This document shows positions 51,546 through 60,721 of a stretch of DNA of 64,000 nt, piece after piece. The stretch covers positions 1 through 64,000 of the forward strand of contig JBKECI010000028.1 in NCBI GenBank assembly GCA_047974405.1, in the 5' to 3' direction. The notes beneath the pieces were generated by a model, which was not told where the DNA came from, made no database searches, and saw only the letters and a program-made list of their open reading frames with translations. The stretch is from UPXZ01 sp047974405. GTDB taxonomy: Bacteria > Bacteroidota > Bacteroidia > Bacteroidales > Paludibacteraceae. Made by a program: the position numbers and the translations under genes. The number at the start of each line of letters is the position of its first letter. Within the stretch, counting starts at the first letter, position 1.

Positions 51546-52458
51546 ATGAACCTAATAGACTTTGTAGAACAATACCCAGACGAGGAAAGTTGCAAGCGTA
51601 AATTCAAGGAGTATCGCGACCAAGTAGGTGTTGTTTGTGCCAAATGTGAGGGCACAGACCATTACTGGAAAAATGATAAAGAACAATACGAGTGTAAATC
51701 TTGTAAGACACGTACCACACTTCGTAGCGGAACGGTGATGCACAAATCAAAGTTACCCTACCGCTATTGGTTTATAGCGATGCATCTTCTTACCTCGACC
51801 AAGAAGAGTTTCTCAGCACAAGAAATTCAAAGACAGTTGGGACATAAGCGATATGCCCCCATTTTTGGCATATGGTGCACAAACTTAGGGCAGTGATGGG
51901 GAAAAGAGATGAACAATACATACTTGCAGGTGCCATAGAATTGGATGAGGGTTTCTTTACTACGGAAATTCCCGAAGAAAAGAAACAGGAAAAGTTAAAA
52001 CGTGGACGTGGAAGCCAGAAGAAATCCAAAGTCTTGGTAATGGCAGAAAGCGAATTGGTAGAATCGCCAAAGCCCGGTAAAAAATGAAAGTAATTGAAGA
52101 TTTAAAAGCAAAAACCATTGATGAGGTAGTTCAAAATGCAGTTTCAGAAAAAGCAAGTTTCAATACGGATGATTCTACTTCATACGTCAATCTGAACGGT
52201 TTTGTGGAGTCCCATCAAAGTGAAGTCATTCCAAAAGAAAAGATAGGAGAAAAACTCCCTTGGGTACACATTGCAATCAGTAATGCAAAAAGACAATTAA
52301 TCAACAGTTATCACAATGTCAAACCGGAGTTCCTGCAGGCTTACTTGGATGAGTTTTGTTACAAATTCAACCGAAGATACTTTGGCGAAGCACTATTCGG
52401 AAGACTTTTAGTGGCTTCTGTAAGCTATAAAAATCAATTTAGGTGTAAATACGGATAA
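51546..52458 (+). pseudogene. IS1595-family transposase, frameshifted
   Basis: Three consecutive pieces in different frames make one transposase. The first (to 51896) has the zinc ribbon CAKCEGTDHYW with CKSCKTRT, and the QRQLGHKRYAPI segment. The second (51872-52087) resumes with MVHKLRAVMGKRD and contains the first catalytic acid region AIELDEGFF. The third (52084-52458) has TDDSTSYVNL, PWVHIAISNAKR and FCYKFNRRYFGE. The first break is at a run of five Ts (51862-51866), as if two Ts were gained. The second is at an A run near 52080, where about ten residues expected in the family are missing. The stop codon lies inside the right inverted repeat. Confidence 0.92.
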
Positions 52459-52462
52459 TCAT

Positions 52463-52471
52463 TTTAGTTTA
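52463..52471. repeat. Right target-site duplication of the IS element
   Basis: TTTAGTTTA, identical to 51483-51491. Confidence 0.85.
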
Positions 52472-52622
52472 TAACAAAAGTATTTCACTACTGCTACCAA
52501 CGAACGAACAATCACTTTTTTATGAAAGAGATATAAAATTTTTGCTGCAAAATTAGCCACCCAGATACAGGCTACGGGCAAAACATCTTCAGGAAAATGA
52601 AAAGTATTTCATCTTTTTTTAT

Positions 52623-52630
52623 TAATTTTG
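52623..52630 (+). promoter_or_regulatory. -7 promoter box for the M23 peptidase gene
   Basis: TAATTTTG, 40 bases before the ATG at 52671. It overlaps the first codons of the longest open frame, which supports the later start. Confidence 0.55.
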
Positions 52631-52670
52631 CTTGTTACGTCCGACAAACATTTTAATTCTGAAATTTGAT

Positions 52671-54356
52671 ATGAGAAAAATTTGTTTCCCATTATTGTTT
52701 ACATTGATAGCGACCATATCGCATGCTCAAACTACTTACCGATTGCCTTTGGACGTTCCACCATTGCTGAGCGCCAACTTTGGTGAGTTGAGAAATAATC
52801 ATTTTCACACCGGAGTCGATTTTAAAACTTATGGTGTCGGAAAGGATGTTTTTGCGGTTGCAGACGGTTTTGTTTCTCGCGTAAAGATTGCTCCCGGCGG
52901 ATATGGGTTGGCGTTATACATCAATCATCCTAATGGACACACTACCGTGTATGCTCACTTGGAAAGTTATTCGAAAAGAATAGAGGAATATATAAAGCAA
53001 AAGCAGTACGCACTTGAGAGTTTTGAGATAGACGTATCATTGAAACAGGGCGAAATAACTGTACAAAAAGGGGAACTGATTGCGCTAAGCGGGAATAGCG
53101 GTAGTTCGGGCGGCGCACATCTTCATTTCGAAATAAGGGATACAAAAACCGAAGACCCTGTAGATGTGCTGAATTTTTTGGATAGCTACATTCGAGACAC
53201 TCAAAGCCCCACTATTTCGGGTATCGCTTTTTATCCTATCGGCAACAATGGGGTGGTCAATGGCAAAACAAAGCCGGCTTACCTTCCGGTAAATAAAAAT
53301 AAATCGGGAAGTTACACAGATTTGAACCTGCCTGTGTATGCGTGGGGAAAGATAGGTGTTGGAGTCAGAGCATTTGATAAAATGAATGGAACGTCCAATA
53401 TCTACGGTGTGAAAAAAGTAAATTTTTCGGTGGATGGCAAGTTGCTGTTTCATAGTAAAATAGACAGATTTTCGTTTGCAAAATCACGGATGATAAATAG
53501 TTTTATCGATTTTTCGATGTGGCAAAACAACCGCTCTTTTTACATGAAATCATTTGTAGAACGGGGAAATACTCTCCCATTTTATAAAACAGTCAATGAG
53601 GGCTATCTGTATATAAATTCCGAGAGAGATTATTATTGTAGCTATCAGTTGGAAGACCACTATGGCAATACAACCAATTATTCTTTTGTAATAAAAGGAA
53701 AAAGGCAAACAATACCCGACCCTCCCCGCTGCGAAAACTATATGAGTCCGGTGGCAAACAACGGTTATTATTCTTCCGATTTTATGTTGAACATACCTAC
53801 AGGTAATCTCTATTCAGACTTGTGTTATACACACAAAAGCGAATCTTCTTCTGCGTTTTTCTCCGATGCAGTTCGAATAAACGACAATCCGATAGCTTTA
53901 ATTGATAAAGCCGTTGTATGGATAAAACTCAAAAAACACCCCTCCAAAGGTTTTTCCAAGCTGGGAGTAGTCAAAGTGGATACGCCTGAAAACATCCATT
54001 GGGTAGGCGGAGTTTATAAAAACGATGGTTTTGAGTTTGAAGTGAATGAATTAGGCGGACAATATGCCATAGATGAAGATACCGTTCCCCCGACCATTTC
54101 AGTCAGATATCCAGAAAATTGGACGTTAAAAAAACGTATATCCATTCGATTAACAGACGATAAGAGCGGCATCGGTTTTTACAAAGGAGAGATTGACGGA
54201 CGGTATGCGCTTTTTACCCATGATATCAAATCCGACTATTACTACTACGATTTTGACGACACGAGGCTTACAAAAAACCAAAAGCACACATTAAAATTTT
54301 TGGCTAAAGATAAGGCGGGGAATACCGACATTTATAGCGTTGAGTTCTATTATTGA
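52671..54356 (+). CDS. Secreted M23 metallopeptidase
   Basis: A 561-aa exported protein: signal peptide (MRKICFPLLFTLIATISHA), then an M23 LytM-type endopeptidase domain (about 25-165) with zinc ligands in NHFHTGVDFKTYG and the HLHFE motif GAHLHFEIRD. About 390 further residues follow, mostly beta-rich, including a segment with IRLTDDKSGIGFYKGEIDG and KHTLKFLAKDKAGN that resembles Ig/fibronectin-like folds. It would cut peptide cross-links of the cell wall, or act as a regulator of such an enzyme. The gene is alone, ending at a terminator. Confidence 0.92.
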   Translation: MRKICFPLLFTLIATISHAQTTYRLPLDVPPLLSANFGELRNNHFHTGVDFKTYGVGKDVFAVADGFVSRVKIAPGGYGLALYINHPNGHTTVYAHLESYSKRIEEYIKQKQYALESFEIDVSLKQGEITVQKGELIALSGNSGSSGGAHLHFEIRDTKTEDPVDVLNFLDSYIRDTQSPTISGIAFYPIGNNGVVNGKTKPAYLPVNKNKSGSYTDLNLPVYAWGKIGVGVRAFDKMNGTSNIYGVKKVNFSVDGKLLFHSKIDRFSFAKSRMINSFIDFSMWQNNRSFYMKSFVERGNTLPFYKTVNEGYLYINSERDYYCSYQLEDHYGNTTNYSFVIKGKRQTIPDPPRCENYMSPVANNGYYSSDFMLNIPTGNLYSDLCYTHKSESSSAFFSDAVRINDNPIALIDKAVVWIKLKKHPSKGFSKLGVVKVDTPENIHWVGGVYKNDGFEFEVNELGGQYAIDEDTVPPTISVRYPENWTLKKRISIRLTDDKSGIGFYKGEIDGRYALFTHDIKSDYYYYDFDDTRLTKNQKHTLKFLAKDKAGNTDIYSVEFYY

Positions 54357-54382
54357 TTGTTTTTACGGGTGTTTTTTGAGAA

Positions 54383-54422
54383 AAAAAGCATTGTCCATTT
54401 TTTTTTTGAGACAATGCTTTTT
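54383..54422. terminator. Bidirectional terminator
   Basis: Arms AAAAAGCATTGTC (54383-54395) and GACAATGCTTTTT (54410-54422) with a 14-base T-rich loop, between two converging genes. Confidence 0.85.
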
Positions 54423-54444
54423 ATTATTTTTGCGAATAGATGCT

Positions 54445-55653
54445 TTAATTAAAAGCTCCCATCTTAAGAAAATTCACCTCTTTTTCGTTCAAATGGCGAT
54501 ATTTCCCACGGGGCAGATTCTTTTTGGTCAAACCTGCAAAATAGACCCTGTCCAATCGGTACACCTTGTATCCCAATTTTTCAAAAATACGACGTATTAT
54601 GCGGTTTTGTCCCGTGTGTATTTCTATACCCAATTCTTTCATCGAATCTTCTTTTACAAAGTCAAGCGAGTCGGCTGCAATTCTGAAATCATCCAAATCA
54701 ACCCCCGAAAGTATTGTTTCAAAGTCTTCTCTTGTGATTTCTTTGTCCAATACCACATGATATATTTTCTTTTTTTCATATTTAGGATGGGTCAATTTCG
54801 AAGCCAAATCTCCATCGTTGGTCAGTAGCAATACACCTGTAGTATTTCTGTCCAGTCTCCCTACAGGATAAATGCGTTCGCTGCAAGCGTTTTTCACCAA
54901 ATCGAGTACCGTAAGACGGGCGTGAGTATCTTCGGTGGTAGTTACGCAATCTTTGGGTTTATTAAGCAAAATATACACTTTGCGCTCAGACTGAACCGGT
55001 TGATTGTGAAACATAATTTTATCGGTAGGGAGCACTTTTGCTCCGAGTTGGCTTACAATTTCGCCGTTTACCGAAATCACACCGGCCTGAATATAATCGT
55101 CTGCCTCACGGCGAGAGCACACACCGGCATTTGCCAAATACTTGTTGAGGCGTATCGGCTTATTGGGGTCAATATTTGTTTTTTGATATTCGAGCTGTTT
55201 CCGTTGACTGTATTTAGCGTTAGGATCGTAGTTGCCCGATTTTTTGCGAGGACGAAACGTAACTTTGCGCTCTTTGTTATCAAAGCGTGTTTCTACAAAC
55301 TTCGAGTCTCTATCTTCTTTTGAAGGTGAGAATCTATCTCTTTCGCCTTTGAAAGGGACGGAGGAGTATGGTTTTTTGTTGAAATCGGAGCTATTGCCTC
55401 TGCGCGGGTTAAATTTATTGTTAAAATTACCTCTTTCTCCAAAGCTATTTTGACTGTTGCCGTAGTTTCGCTTTTCTCCAAAATTACTTGGGGGATTGTC
55501 TCTTTTTTTGAATCTATCGGGCGATTTATCGCCGAAACCGTCGTTCTTTTTGTAAGGAGAGTTAAATTTACTTCTGTTTTCGAAAGATTTCTTTCCTTGA
55601 GGGTCGGTTTCGAAATTCCCATTCCGTTGCCGATAATCGTTGTTTGTTTTCAT
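54445..55653 (-). CDS. Pseudouridine synthase (RsuA/RluB family) with disordered N-terminus
   Basis: A 402-aa protein. Residues 1-165 are low-complexity, rich in Arg, Asn, Lys, Ser, Phe and Gly, and predicted unstructured. An S4 RNA-binding domain follows (about 167-225, RLNKYLANAGVCSRREADD) and then the pseudouridine synthase core, with the catalytic Asp in VGRLDRNTTGVLLLTNDG near 268 and the RQIRR-like motif QNRIIRRIFEKLGY. It probably modifies 23S or 16S rRNA. The extension is long compared with RluB/RsuA (230-290 aa) but is seen in Bacteroidota relatives. Confidence 0.92.
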   Translation of the reverse strand: MKTNNDYRQRNGNFETDPQGKKSFENRSKFNSPYKKNDGFGDKSPDRFKKRDNPPSNFGEKRNYGNSQNSFGERGNFNNKFNPRRGNSSDFNKKPYSSVPFKGERDRFSPSKEDRDSKFVETRFDNKERKVTFRPRKKSGNYDPNAKYSQRKQLEYQKTNIDPNKPIRLNKYLANAGVCSRREADDYIQAGVISVNGEIVSQLGAKVLPTDKIMFHNQPVQSERKVYILLNKPKDCVTTTEDTHARLTVLDLVKNACSERIYPVGRLDRNTTGVLLLTNDGDLASKLTHPKYEKKKIYHVVLDKEITREDFETILSGVDLDDFRIAADSLDFVKEDSMKELGIEIHTGQNRIIRRIFEKLGYKVYRLDRVYFAGLTKKNLPRGKYRHLNEKEVNFLKMGAFN

Positions 55654-55827
55654 TTAAAATTTTTTAAAAAATATTTTTTGCAAAGGTCGGAAAAATTGTT
55701 GGATTATTAATTACATAAATATATAATTTTCCAATCTTTCAATCTTTTATCACTTTAGTTTCGATATTTCAGATGTAGGAATTGATTCGGGCGAAAACCA
55801 TAGCCGAAAATATTACCGGTTTTTACA

Positions 55828-55837
55828 CAAACGTTTG
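55828..55837. promoter_or_regulatory. Palindrome CAAACGTTTG upstream of GH97
   Basis: A perfect 10-base palindrome with a central CG, 58 bases upstream of the -7 box of the GH97 gene. The AAACGTTT core resembles sites bound by LacI-family regulators. Ownership is inference. Confidence 0.35.
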
Positions 55838-55894
55838 CAGCGGTCGAAAAATCAATAAATACATTCGTAGCATATACAACGCAAGGGTAATAAC

Positions 55895-55902
55895 TATATT
55901 TG
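55895..55902 (+). promoter_or_regulatory. -7 promoter box for the GH97 gene
   Basis: TATATTTG, 41 bases before the ATG at 55944. Confidence 0.55.
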
Positions 55903-55943
55903 TCCGAGATATTTTAGAATTAACTTAAAAATATAGCTTGAAT

Positions 55944-58049
55944 ATGAAAAGATTTTTGTTGCAGATGATCCTGATATTGAAATTATCTACAATTTTTGCC
56001 ATTAGTTTAGGCTCGCCCAACGGTAATTTTACCCTCAACTTTTGGCTTGGCAATGCAGGAGAGCCAACATACTCCCTGCAATATGAAAAGGCAGAGTTTA
56101 TAAAACCTTCAAAAATGGGTTTTGTATTGAAAGATATACCCGATTTGCGGAACGGATTTTTACTGAAAAATTCTTCTGTTTCTACTTTTGACGAAACTTG
56201 GAAACCGGTTTGGGGAGAGGTAAATCAAATAAGAAACCATTACAACGAATTGCTTGTGGAATTGGAGCAGCCATCCCAAAAGCGGACGATGAAAATCCGT
56301 TTCCGTATGTTTGACGATGGTCTTGCTTTTCGTTACGAGTTTGACAAACAACCAAACTTATCTTATTTCAAAATTGCGGACGAACAGACAGAATTTGCGA
56401 TGAATGGAGATCATACAATCTTTTGGATACCGGGAGATTACGATACAAACGAATATTTTTATACAACATCAAAAATATCAGAAATAGACGGGGCAAAGGT
56501 AGATGGAAACGGAATCGGGACACATGGCTATTTCGCCAAACATGCACTCCAAACCCCAACATTAATAAAAACAAATAGCGGACTATATATCAGTCTTTTT
56601 GAGGCAGCTCTATTAGACTATTCGGCAATGAATCTGTTGGTTGATAAAGAAAAGATGGTTCTAACTTCGTCTTTGGTACCCGATGCATACGGCACAAAAG
56701 TTTATATGCAAACTCCACAAAATACCCCCTGGCGCACTATTATTGCAAGCGACAAAGCTGTCGATATTTTAGCCTCCAAAACTATTTTGAATCTGAATGA
56801 ACCTTGTAAAATCGAGAACACCGACTTTATAAAACCGCAAAAATACATCGGTATTTGGTGGGGAATGCATGTACCCGACCATTGGACGTGGAACTATGCA
56901 GACAAACCAAATATTAAATTGATCGACACCGACTGGAACAGTTTAAAACCCAATGGGAAACATGGAGCTACTACTAAAAACACAAAAAAATATATCGATT
57001 TTGCTGCCCAACACCATATCCAATCGGTACTCGTTGAAGGATGGAATGTAGGTTGGGAAGATTGGTCGGGCAACTGGAAGGAGGAGGTGTTCGATTTTAT
57101 TACTCCTTATCCCGACTTTGATGTGAAAGAGGTGTCGGATTATGCCAAATCCAAAGGGGTAAAACTCATAATGCACCACGAAACGTCGGCATCGGCGGCA
57201 AACTACGAACGGCGTATGGACAAAGCCATAAACTTTATGCGTGAAAATGGGTACGATGCTGTAAAAACCGGATATGTGGGGTGGATTATACCTCGCGGCG
57301 AAAGGCACGACGGACAATGGATGGTAAATCATTACCAACGTGTGATCAAAAAAATGGCAGAAAACCGCATTATGATCGACCAACATGAACCGGTACGCCC
57401 AACCGGACAACATCGTACCTACCCCAATTTGATGGCTTGTGAGGCTGCTCGTGGAAATGAATTTAATGCATGGAGCGTGGGAAATCCGCCCGAACATGAG
57501 ACAATACTTCCCTTTACGCGATTGATGGGAGGAGCTATGGACTATACGCCGGGAATTTTTGAAATAAAAATGAGTCATTATCAAGCGAACAACCCAAATC
57601 AAGTACATACAACTCTCGTAAAACAACTGGCGCTCTATCTTACCATGTATAGTCCGCTGCAAATGGCTGCCGATTTGATTGAAAACTATGAAAAGAGACC
57701 GGATGCATTTCGATTTATTGAAGAAGTTGCCGTCGATTGGGACGATTCTCAATATATAGAAGCCGAACCGGGTGATTACATTACCGTAGCCCGAAAAGCC
57801 AAAGGAACGCAAAATTGGTTCGTGGGGGGCATCACAGACGAAAATGCTCGAATAGCGACAATCAACTTCGGTTTTCTCAACCCTAAGGATAAGTATATAG
57901 CTACTATTTACGAAGATGCAATAGACGCCGACTGGGAAAATAATCCTATGGCATACAATATACGTACCATTACGGTAACGAGCAAGAGCATTCTGAAACA
58001 AAAATTGGCACCCGGCGGAGGTGTAGCAATCACTCTGAAAATAAAATAA
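55944..58049 (+). CDS. GH97 family glycoside hydrolase (SusB-like alpha-glucosidase)
   Basis: A 701-aa exported glycosidase: signal segment (about 1-20), N-terminal beta-sandwich (about 22-270), catalytic (beta/alpha)8 barrel (about 280-590) and C-terminal beta domain. WWGMHVPDHWTWN opens the barrel. The glutamates in HHETSAS, CEAARGNE and PPEHETILPF match the three acids of inverting SusB. VKTGYVG stands where retaining members carry the nucleophilic Asp, so an inverting alpha-glucosidase is expected. No susC/susD pair is adjacent. ATG at 55944 is chosen over a TTG two codons earlier. Confidence 0.93.
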   Translation: MKRFLLQMILILKLSTIFAISLGSPNGNFTLNFWLGNAGEPTYSLQYEKAEFIKPSKMGFVLKDIPDLRNGFLLKNSSVSTFDETWKPVWGEVNQIRNHYNELLVELEQPSQKRTMKIRFRMFDDGLAFRYEFDKQPNLSYFKIADEQTEFAMNGDHTIFWIPGDYDTNEYFYTTSKISEIDGAKVDGNGIGTHGYFAKHALQTPTLIKTNSGLYISLFEAALLDYSAMNLLVDKEKMVLTSSLVPDAYGTKVYMQTPQNTPWRTIIASDKAVDILASKTILNLNEPCKIENTDFIKPQKYIGIWWGMHVPDHWTWNYADKPNIKLIDTDWNSLKPNGKHGATTKNTKKYIDFAAQHHIQSVLVEGWNVGWEDWSGNWKEEVFDFITPYPDFDVKEVSDYAKSKGVKLIMHHETSASAANYERRMDKAINFMRENGYDAVKTGYVGWIIPRGERHDGQWMVNHYQRVIKKMAENRIMIDQHEPVRPTGQHRTYPNLMACEAARGNEFNAWSVGNPPEHETILPFTRLMGGAMDYTPGIFEIKMSHYQANNPNQVHTTLVKQLALYLTMYSPLQMAADLIENYEKRPDAFRFIEEVAVDWDDSQYIEAEPGDYITVARKAKGTQNWFVGGITDENARIATINFGFLNPKDKYIATIYEDAIDADWENNPMAYNIRTITVTSKSILKQKLAPGGGVAITLKIK

Positions 58050-58237
58050 AATTTGGCTACTGATAGATTACCTAATCTTAGATATATTATTTTCTTACTC
58101 TAAAATTTTATCAAAAAAAAAAATAAAAAAAACCGTAGATAGCTATTCTTTTCAAAAATATAACAGTATGAAATATCCTTTCGGCTGTGGGGTGTGTATT
58201 ACAAAATACTTGTGGGGGAGGAAAAAGATACTTGATT

Positions 58238-59236
58238 TTACAACTTTTCCAATACGTACAAAAATTCTTGGGTAGAGTCTGCTTTGTGATTTCTGCTTTC
58301 GGTCTTGTCTGCTTTGAAACGTTGATAGTTTGTTGTGAAAACTGCAAATTTGCCATACTTTTCCATAATTTTACGAATGGTTTCGGGTGGCATCAGCCCT
58401 TCGTTGTTGTAGCTAAGAAAAACATAGCGAAATTGGGTATGGCGTATTAATTCTTCAAACGATTGCTCTACTCTATTTCTTTTACAATAGTTGGAACGTA
58501 GGTAGTTTCTCAACCCTGTTTTGCCCGCCGGGATAAAATGGTCGTATTGTGCAATGGTGTTGAGAATATGATAGTTTGCGCCATACTCACGCGCATTGTA
58601 AGGGGGGTCGAGGTAAAGGATATCCCCACTTATTTTCTTTATCAACATATTGCTGTCTTCATTGAAAACTTCATGTTTGTTTTCACTCAATGTGTAAGTG
58701 GCAGGTTCGATAAGGAGTGTTTTTTGAGCCGATTTTTTGATGTGCTTGAGGTAAGCGCCGTAAACAGAAGCGGTATTTGCTACTTTGTCGGCACTCTCAA
58801 GCAGCGATGCCAGTAGAAAGAAATAGACGTCGTTGTCAATATAGTTTGATAATTTCCAGTCCTCTATGGTTTGCCTTATGGCGTCTATTTTCTGTCCGTT
58901 CTGTTGGGTAAAATATTGTCGTCCGGATCTGCCATTTTCGGAATATTCATCAAATATAAAACCGGCTTTTCCCTCAATCCGATTGAGTTTGCATAATAAG
59001 CCGCTGTGGTCAAACTGTTTGTTATTGCCTATATAGTTGCGGTTGAGTGCATAGCTGTAATATTCTATATCGTTGCTGATTATTTTTTTTACTTCAGGCT
59101 TAAAGATGCGTCCTACCACTCCTGTTCCGGCAAATAAATCGCAAAAAATCATTTCATTCAAATCATTTCCTACGATTTGGACAATACTCTTCATTAAAAA
59201 TGGTGAAAGTTTATGTTTGGAGCCAATGTAGTTCAT
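58238..59236 (-). CDS. Orphan DNA adenine-N6 methyltransferase (D12 class)
   Basis: A 332-aa methyltransferase. The N-terminal YIGSKHKL (about 3-10) and DLFAGTGVVGR (about 33-43, SAM-binding motif I) are followed by SNDIEYYSYALNRN and the catalytic DPPYN at 210-214. This order is that of D12/alpha-class adenine methyltransferases such as Dam. No restriction enzyme or specificity subunit is next to it, so it is solitary in this window. The specificity cannot be read from the sequence. It is transcribed divergently from recX. Confidence 0.9.
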   Translation of the reverse strand: MNYIGSKHKLSPFLMKSIVQIVGNDLNEMIFCDLFAGTGVVGRIFKPEVKKIISNDIEYYSYALNRNYIGNNKQFDHSGLLCKLNRIEGKAGFIFDEYSENGRSGRQYFTQQNGQKIDAIRQTIEDWKLSNYIDNDVYFFLLASLLESADKVANTASVYGAYLKHIKKSAQKTLLIEPATYTLSENKHEVFNEDSNMLIKKISGDILYLDPPYNAREYGANYHILNTIAQYDHFIPAGKTGLRNYLRSNYCKRNRVEQSFEELIRHTQFRYVFLSYNNEGLMPPETIRKIMEKYGKFAVFTTNYQRFKADKTESRNHKADSTQEFLYVLEKL

Positions 59237-59264
59237 TGTAAATCGGGAGGTAGTTATATTTTTG

Positions 59265-59272
59265 CAAATGTA
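59265..59272 (-). promoter_or_regulatory. -7 promoter box for the DNA methyltransferase
   Basis: TACATTTG on the minus strand, 28 bases before the ATG. Confidence 0.55.
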
Positions 59273-59349
59273 CCAAAACTTTCAGGATTACCGAAAACAG
59301 ATTGCAATTTTGAGTTTCTCGGGTGGCGTACAAAGTCATTAAATTTTAA

Positions 59350-59357
59350 TACCTTTG
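59350..59357 (+). promoter_or_regulatory. -7 promoter box for recX
   Basis: TACCTTTG, 20 bases before the recX ATG; it lies inside the longer open frame and so sets the start. Confidence 0.6.
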
Positions 59358-59377
59358 TAGCATCCAAACAAACTTGT

Positions 59378-59842
59378 ATGATGAAAAAGCAATATTCCAA
59401 CGATGAATTGCGTCGAAAAGCCGCCTCGTATTGTTCTATGGCAGAGCATTGTATATCTGATGTCGAAATAAAGTTAAAGGCATGGGGCGTATCTCCCGAA
59501 AACAGTCAAGAGATTGTATCACACCTGTTGGAGCAGGATTTTATCAACGAACAGCGATATGCCAGAGCATTTGTTCGTGAAAAATTTGAAATAAACAAGT
59601 GGGGCAAAATAAAGATCCTTTTGGCGCTCAAAGAAAAAGGTATTGACAAAGATTCTATAAACAATGCTCTTGCACACATCGATGAAGGTGAATACGAAGA
59701 GTTACTCGCGCGACTTTTGAAGAGTAAACTCCAAACTATAAGCTACGAATACGAGTACGAAAAACAGGGTAAACTCTTTCGCTTTGCCCAAAGTAGAGGA
59801 TTTGAAAGTAATGTCATCGAAAAAGTTTTAAGGAGAGTTTAG
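59378..59842 (+). CDS. recX: RecA regulator RecX
   Basis: A 154-aa three-helix-repeat protein that binds RecA filaments and dampens their activity. Family motifs are RRKAASYCSMAEHCISDVEIKL-type first repeat near 12-34, FINEQRYARAFVREK near 57-71, and KGIDKDSINNAL near 86. Length is usual (150-170). A frame from 59213 is longer but precedes the promoter box. The last 15 bases overlap the convergent Ada-like gene. Confidence 0.93.
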   Translation: MMKKQYSNDELRRKAASYCSMAEHCISDVEIKLKAWGVSPENSQEIVSHLLEQDFINEQRYARAFVREKFEINKWGKIKILLALKEKGIDKDSINNALAHIDEGEYEELLARLLKSKLQTISYEYEYEKQGKLFRFAQSRGFESNVIEKVLRRV

Positions 59843-60691
59843 CCGACAGATTTCATATCCTATCATTGCTTTTTTGAGTTCCCGCCCCCAATGATACTCT
59901 CCCAATACCCCTGTAGAACGTATTACGCGATGACAGGGGATAAAATACGAGACAGGATTGCTCCCTACCGCCGAACCTACGGCACGAGACGATTTAGGGT
60001 TGTCGATTTTATTGGCAAGCTCTCCATAGGTAGTCAGTCTCCCCTCAGGAATCCTTAGCAATGCCTCCCATACTTTCAATTGAAAAGGCGTACCCTTCAG
60101 GTGAAGTCTGATGTATTCGGGATTATCCTCCATATTATCAAAAAAACGTATGATGGATTGCTGCAAACAATCTCTCTTTTCTGTCATTTTTGCGTTGGGA
60201 AAGTTTGCTTTTAGCTCTTCGTAAGCTACAGAAAAATCGCTGGTAAAAGCCAAATAACAGATACCTTTTTGGGTGGAGGCCACCAAAATATCGCCAAATA
60301 AAGTGGAGTGTTTGCTGTAGTTTATCGATAGATTTTTGCCTCCGTTTTTGTACTCGCCGGGGGTCATTCCCTCTATTTTTATAAATAAATCGTGTAATCT
60401 TCCCGTACCCGAAAGCCCTACCTTGCCGGCAGTATCAGAGAGAGTGTCCCGGGTATCTTTCAATATCTTTTTTGCATTTTCGATACTCAAATATTGTATA
60501 AATTTTTTTGGAGTAACTCCTGCCCACTCCCGAAATACCTGTTGAAAACGGGATGGACTCAAGTGTACAAAGTTTGCCACCTCTTCCGGCGAGGGTTGAT
60601 TCTTGTAATGCACATACATATATTCGATGGCTTTCGCAATGCGGGCGAAATGGATATTTTGACCAAGTGGCTTTTTTGTGTTGTGCTGCAT
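59828..60691 (-). CDS. Ada-like AraC-type regulator fused to O6-methylguanine methyltransferase
   Basis: A 287-aa fusion: an AraC-type helix-turn-helix (about 15-112, with LSPSRFQQVFREWAGVTPKKF) and a methylated-DNA-cysteine methyltransferase (about 120-285) with the acceptor Cys253 in IPCHRVI. It repairs O6-methylguanine by self-sacrifice and may control repair genes. It lacks the N-terminal zinc-cysteine domain by which E. coli Ada senses methyl-phosphotriesters, so the trigger would differ. It converges with recX, overlapping by 15 bases. Confidence 0.93.
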   Translation of the reverse strand: MQHNTKKPLGQNIHFARIAKAIEYMYVHYKNQPSPEEVANFVHLSPSRFQQVFREWAGVTPKKFIQYLSIENAKKILKDTRDTLSDTAGKVGLSGTGRLHDLFIKIEGMTPGEYKNGGKNLSINYSKHSTLFGDILVASTQKGICYLAFTSDFSVAYEELKANFPNAKMTEKRDCLQQSIIRFFDNMEDNPEYIRLHLKGTPFQLKVWEALLRIPEGRLTTYGELANKIDNPKSSRAVGSAVGSNPVSYFIPCHRVIRSTGVLGEYHWGRELKKAMIGYEICRLNSP

Positions 60692-60721
60692 AAAAATATA
60701 TTGAAAGATTCAAATTCTGGA

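Larger units (their letters stand above)
51491..52462 (+). mobile_element. IS1595-family insertion sequence, decayed
   Basis: An element of about 972 bases. Terminal inverted repeats start ATGATTATCCGTAT on both ends (51492-51505, and 52449-52462 in reverse), 14 identical bases followed by weaker similarity to about 24. An 8-9 base duplication flanks it. It carries a single transposase gene interrupted by frameshifts, so it can no longer move by itself. The ends are still sharp, so insertion is fairly recent. Confidence 0.9.

Noticed and set aside
56943..58001. 352-codon open frame antisense to the GH97 gene
   Set aside because: It lies wholly opposite a well-supported GH97 barrel, has no family resemblance, and its cysteine/histidine/tyrosine-rich text is typical of antisense shadow frames.
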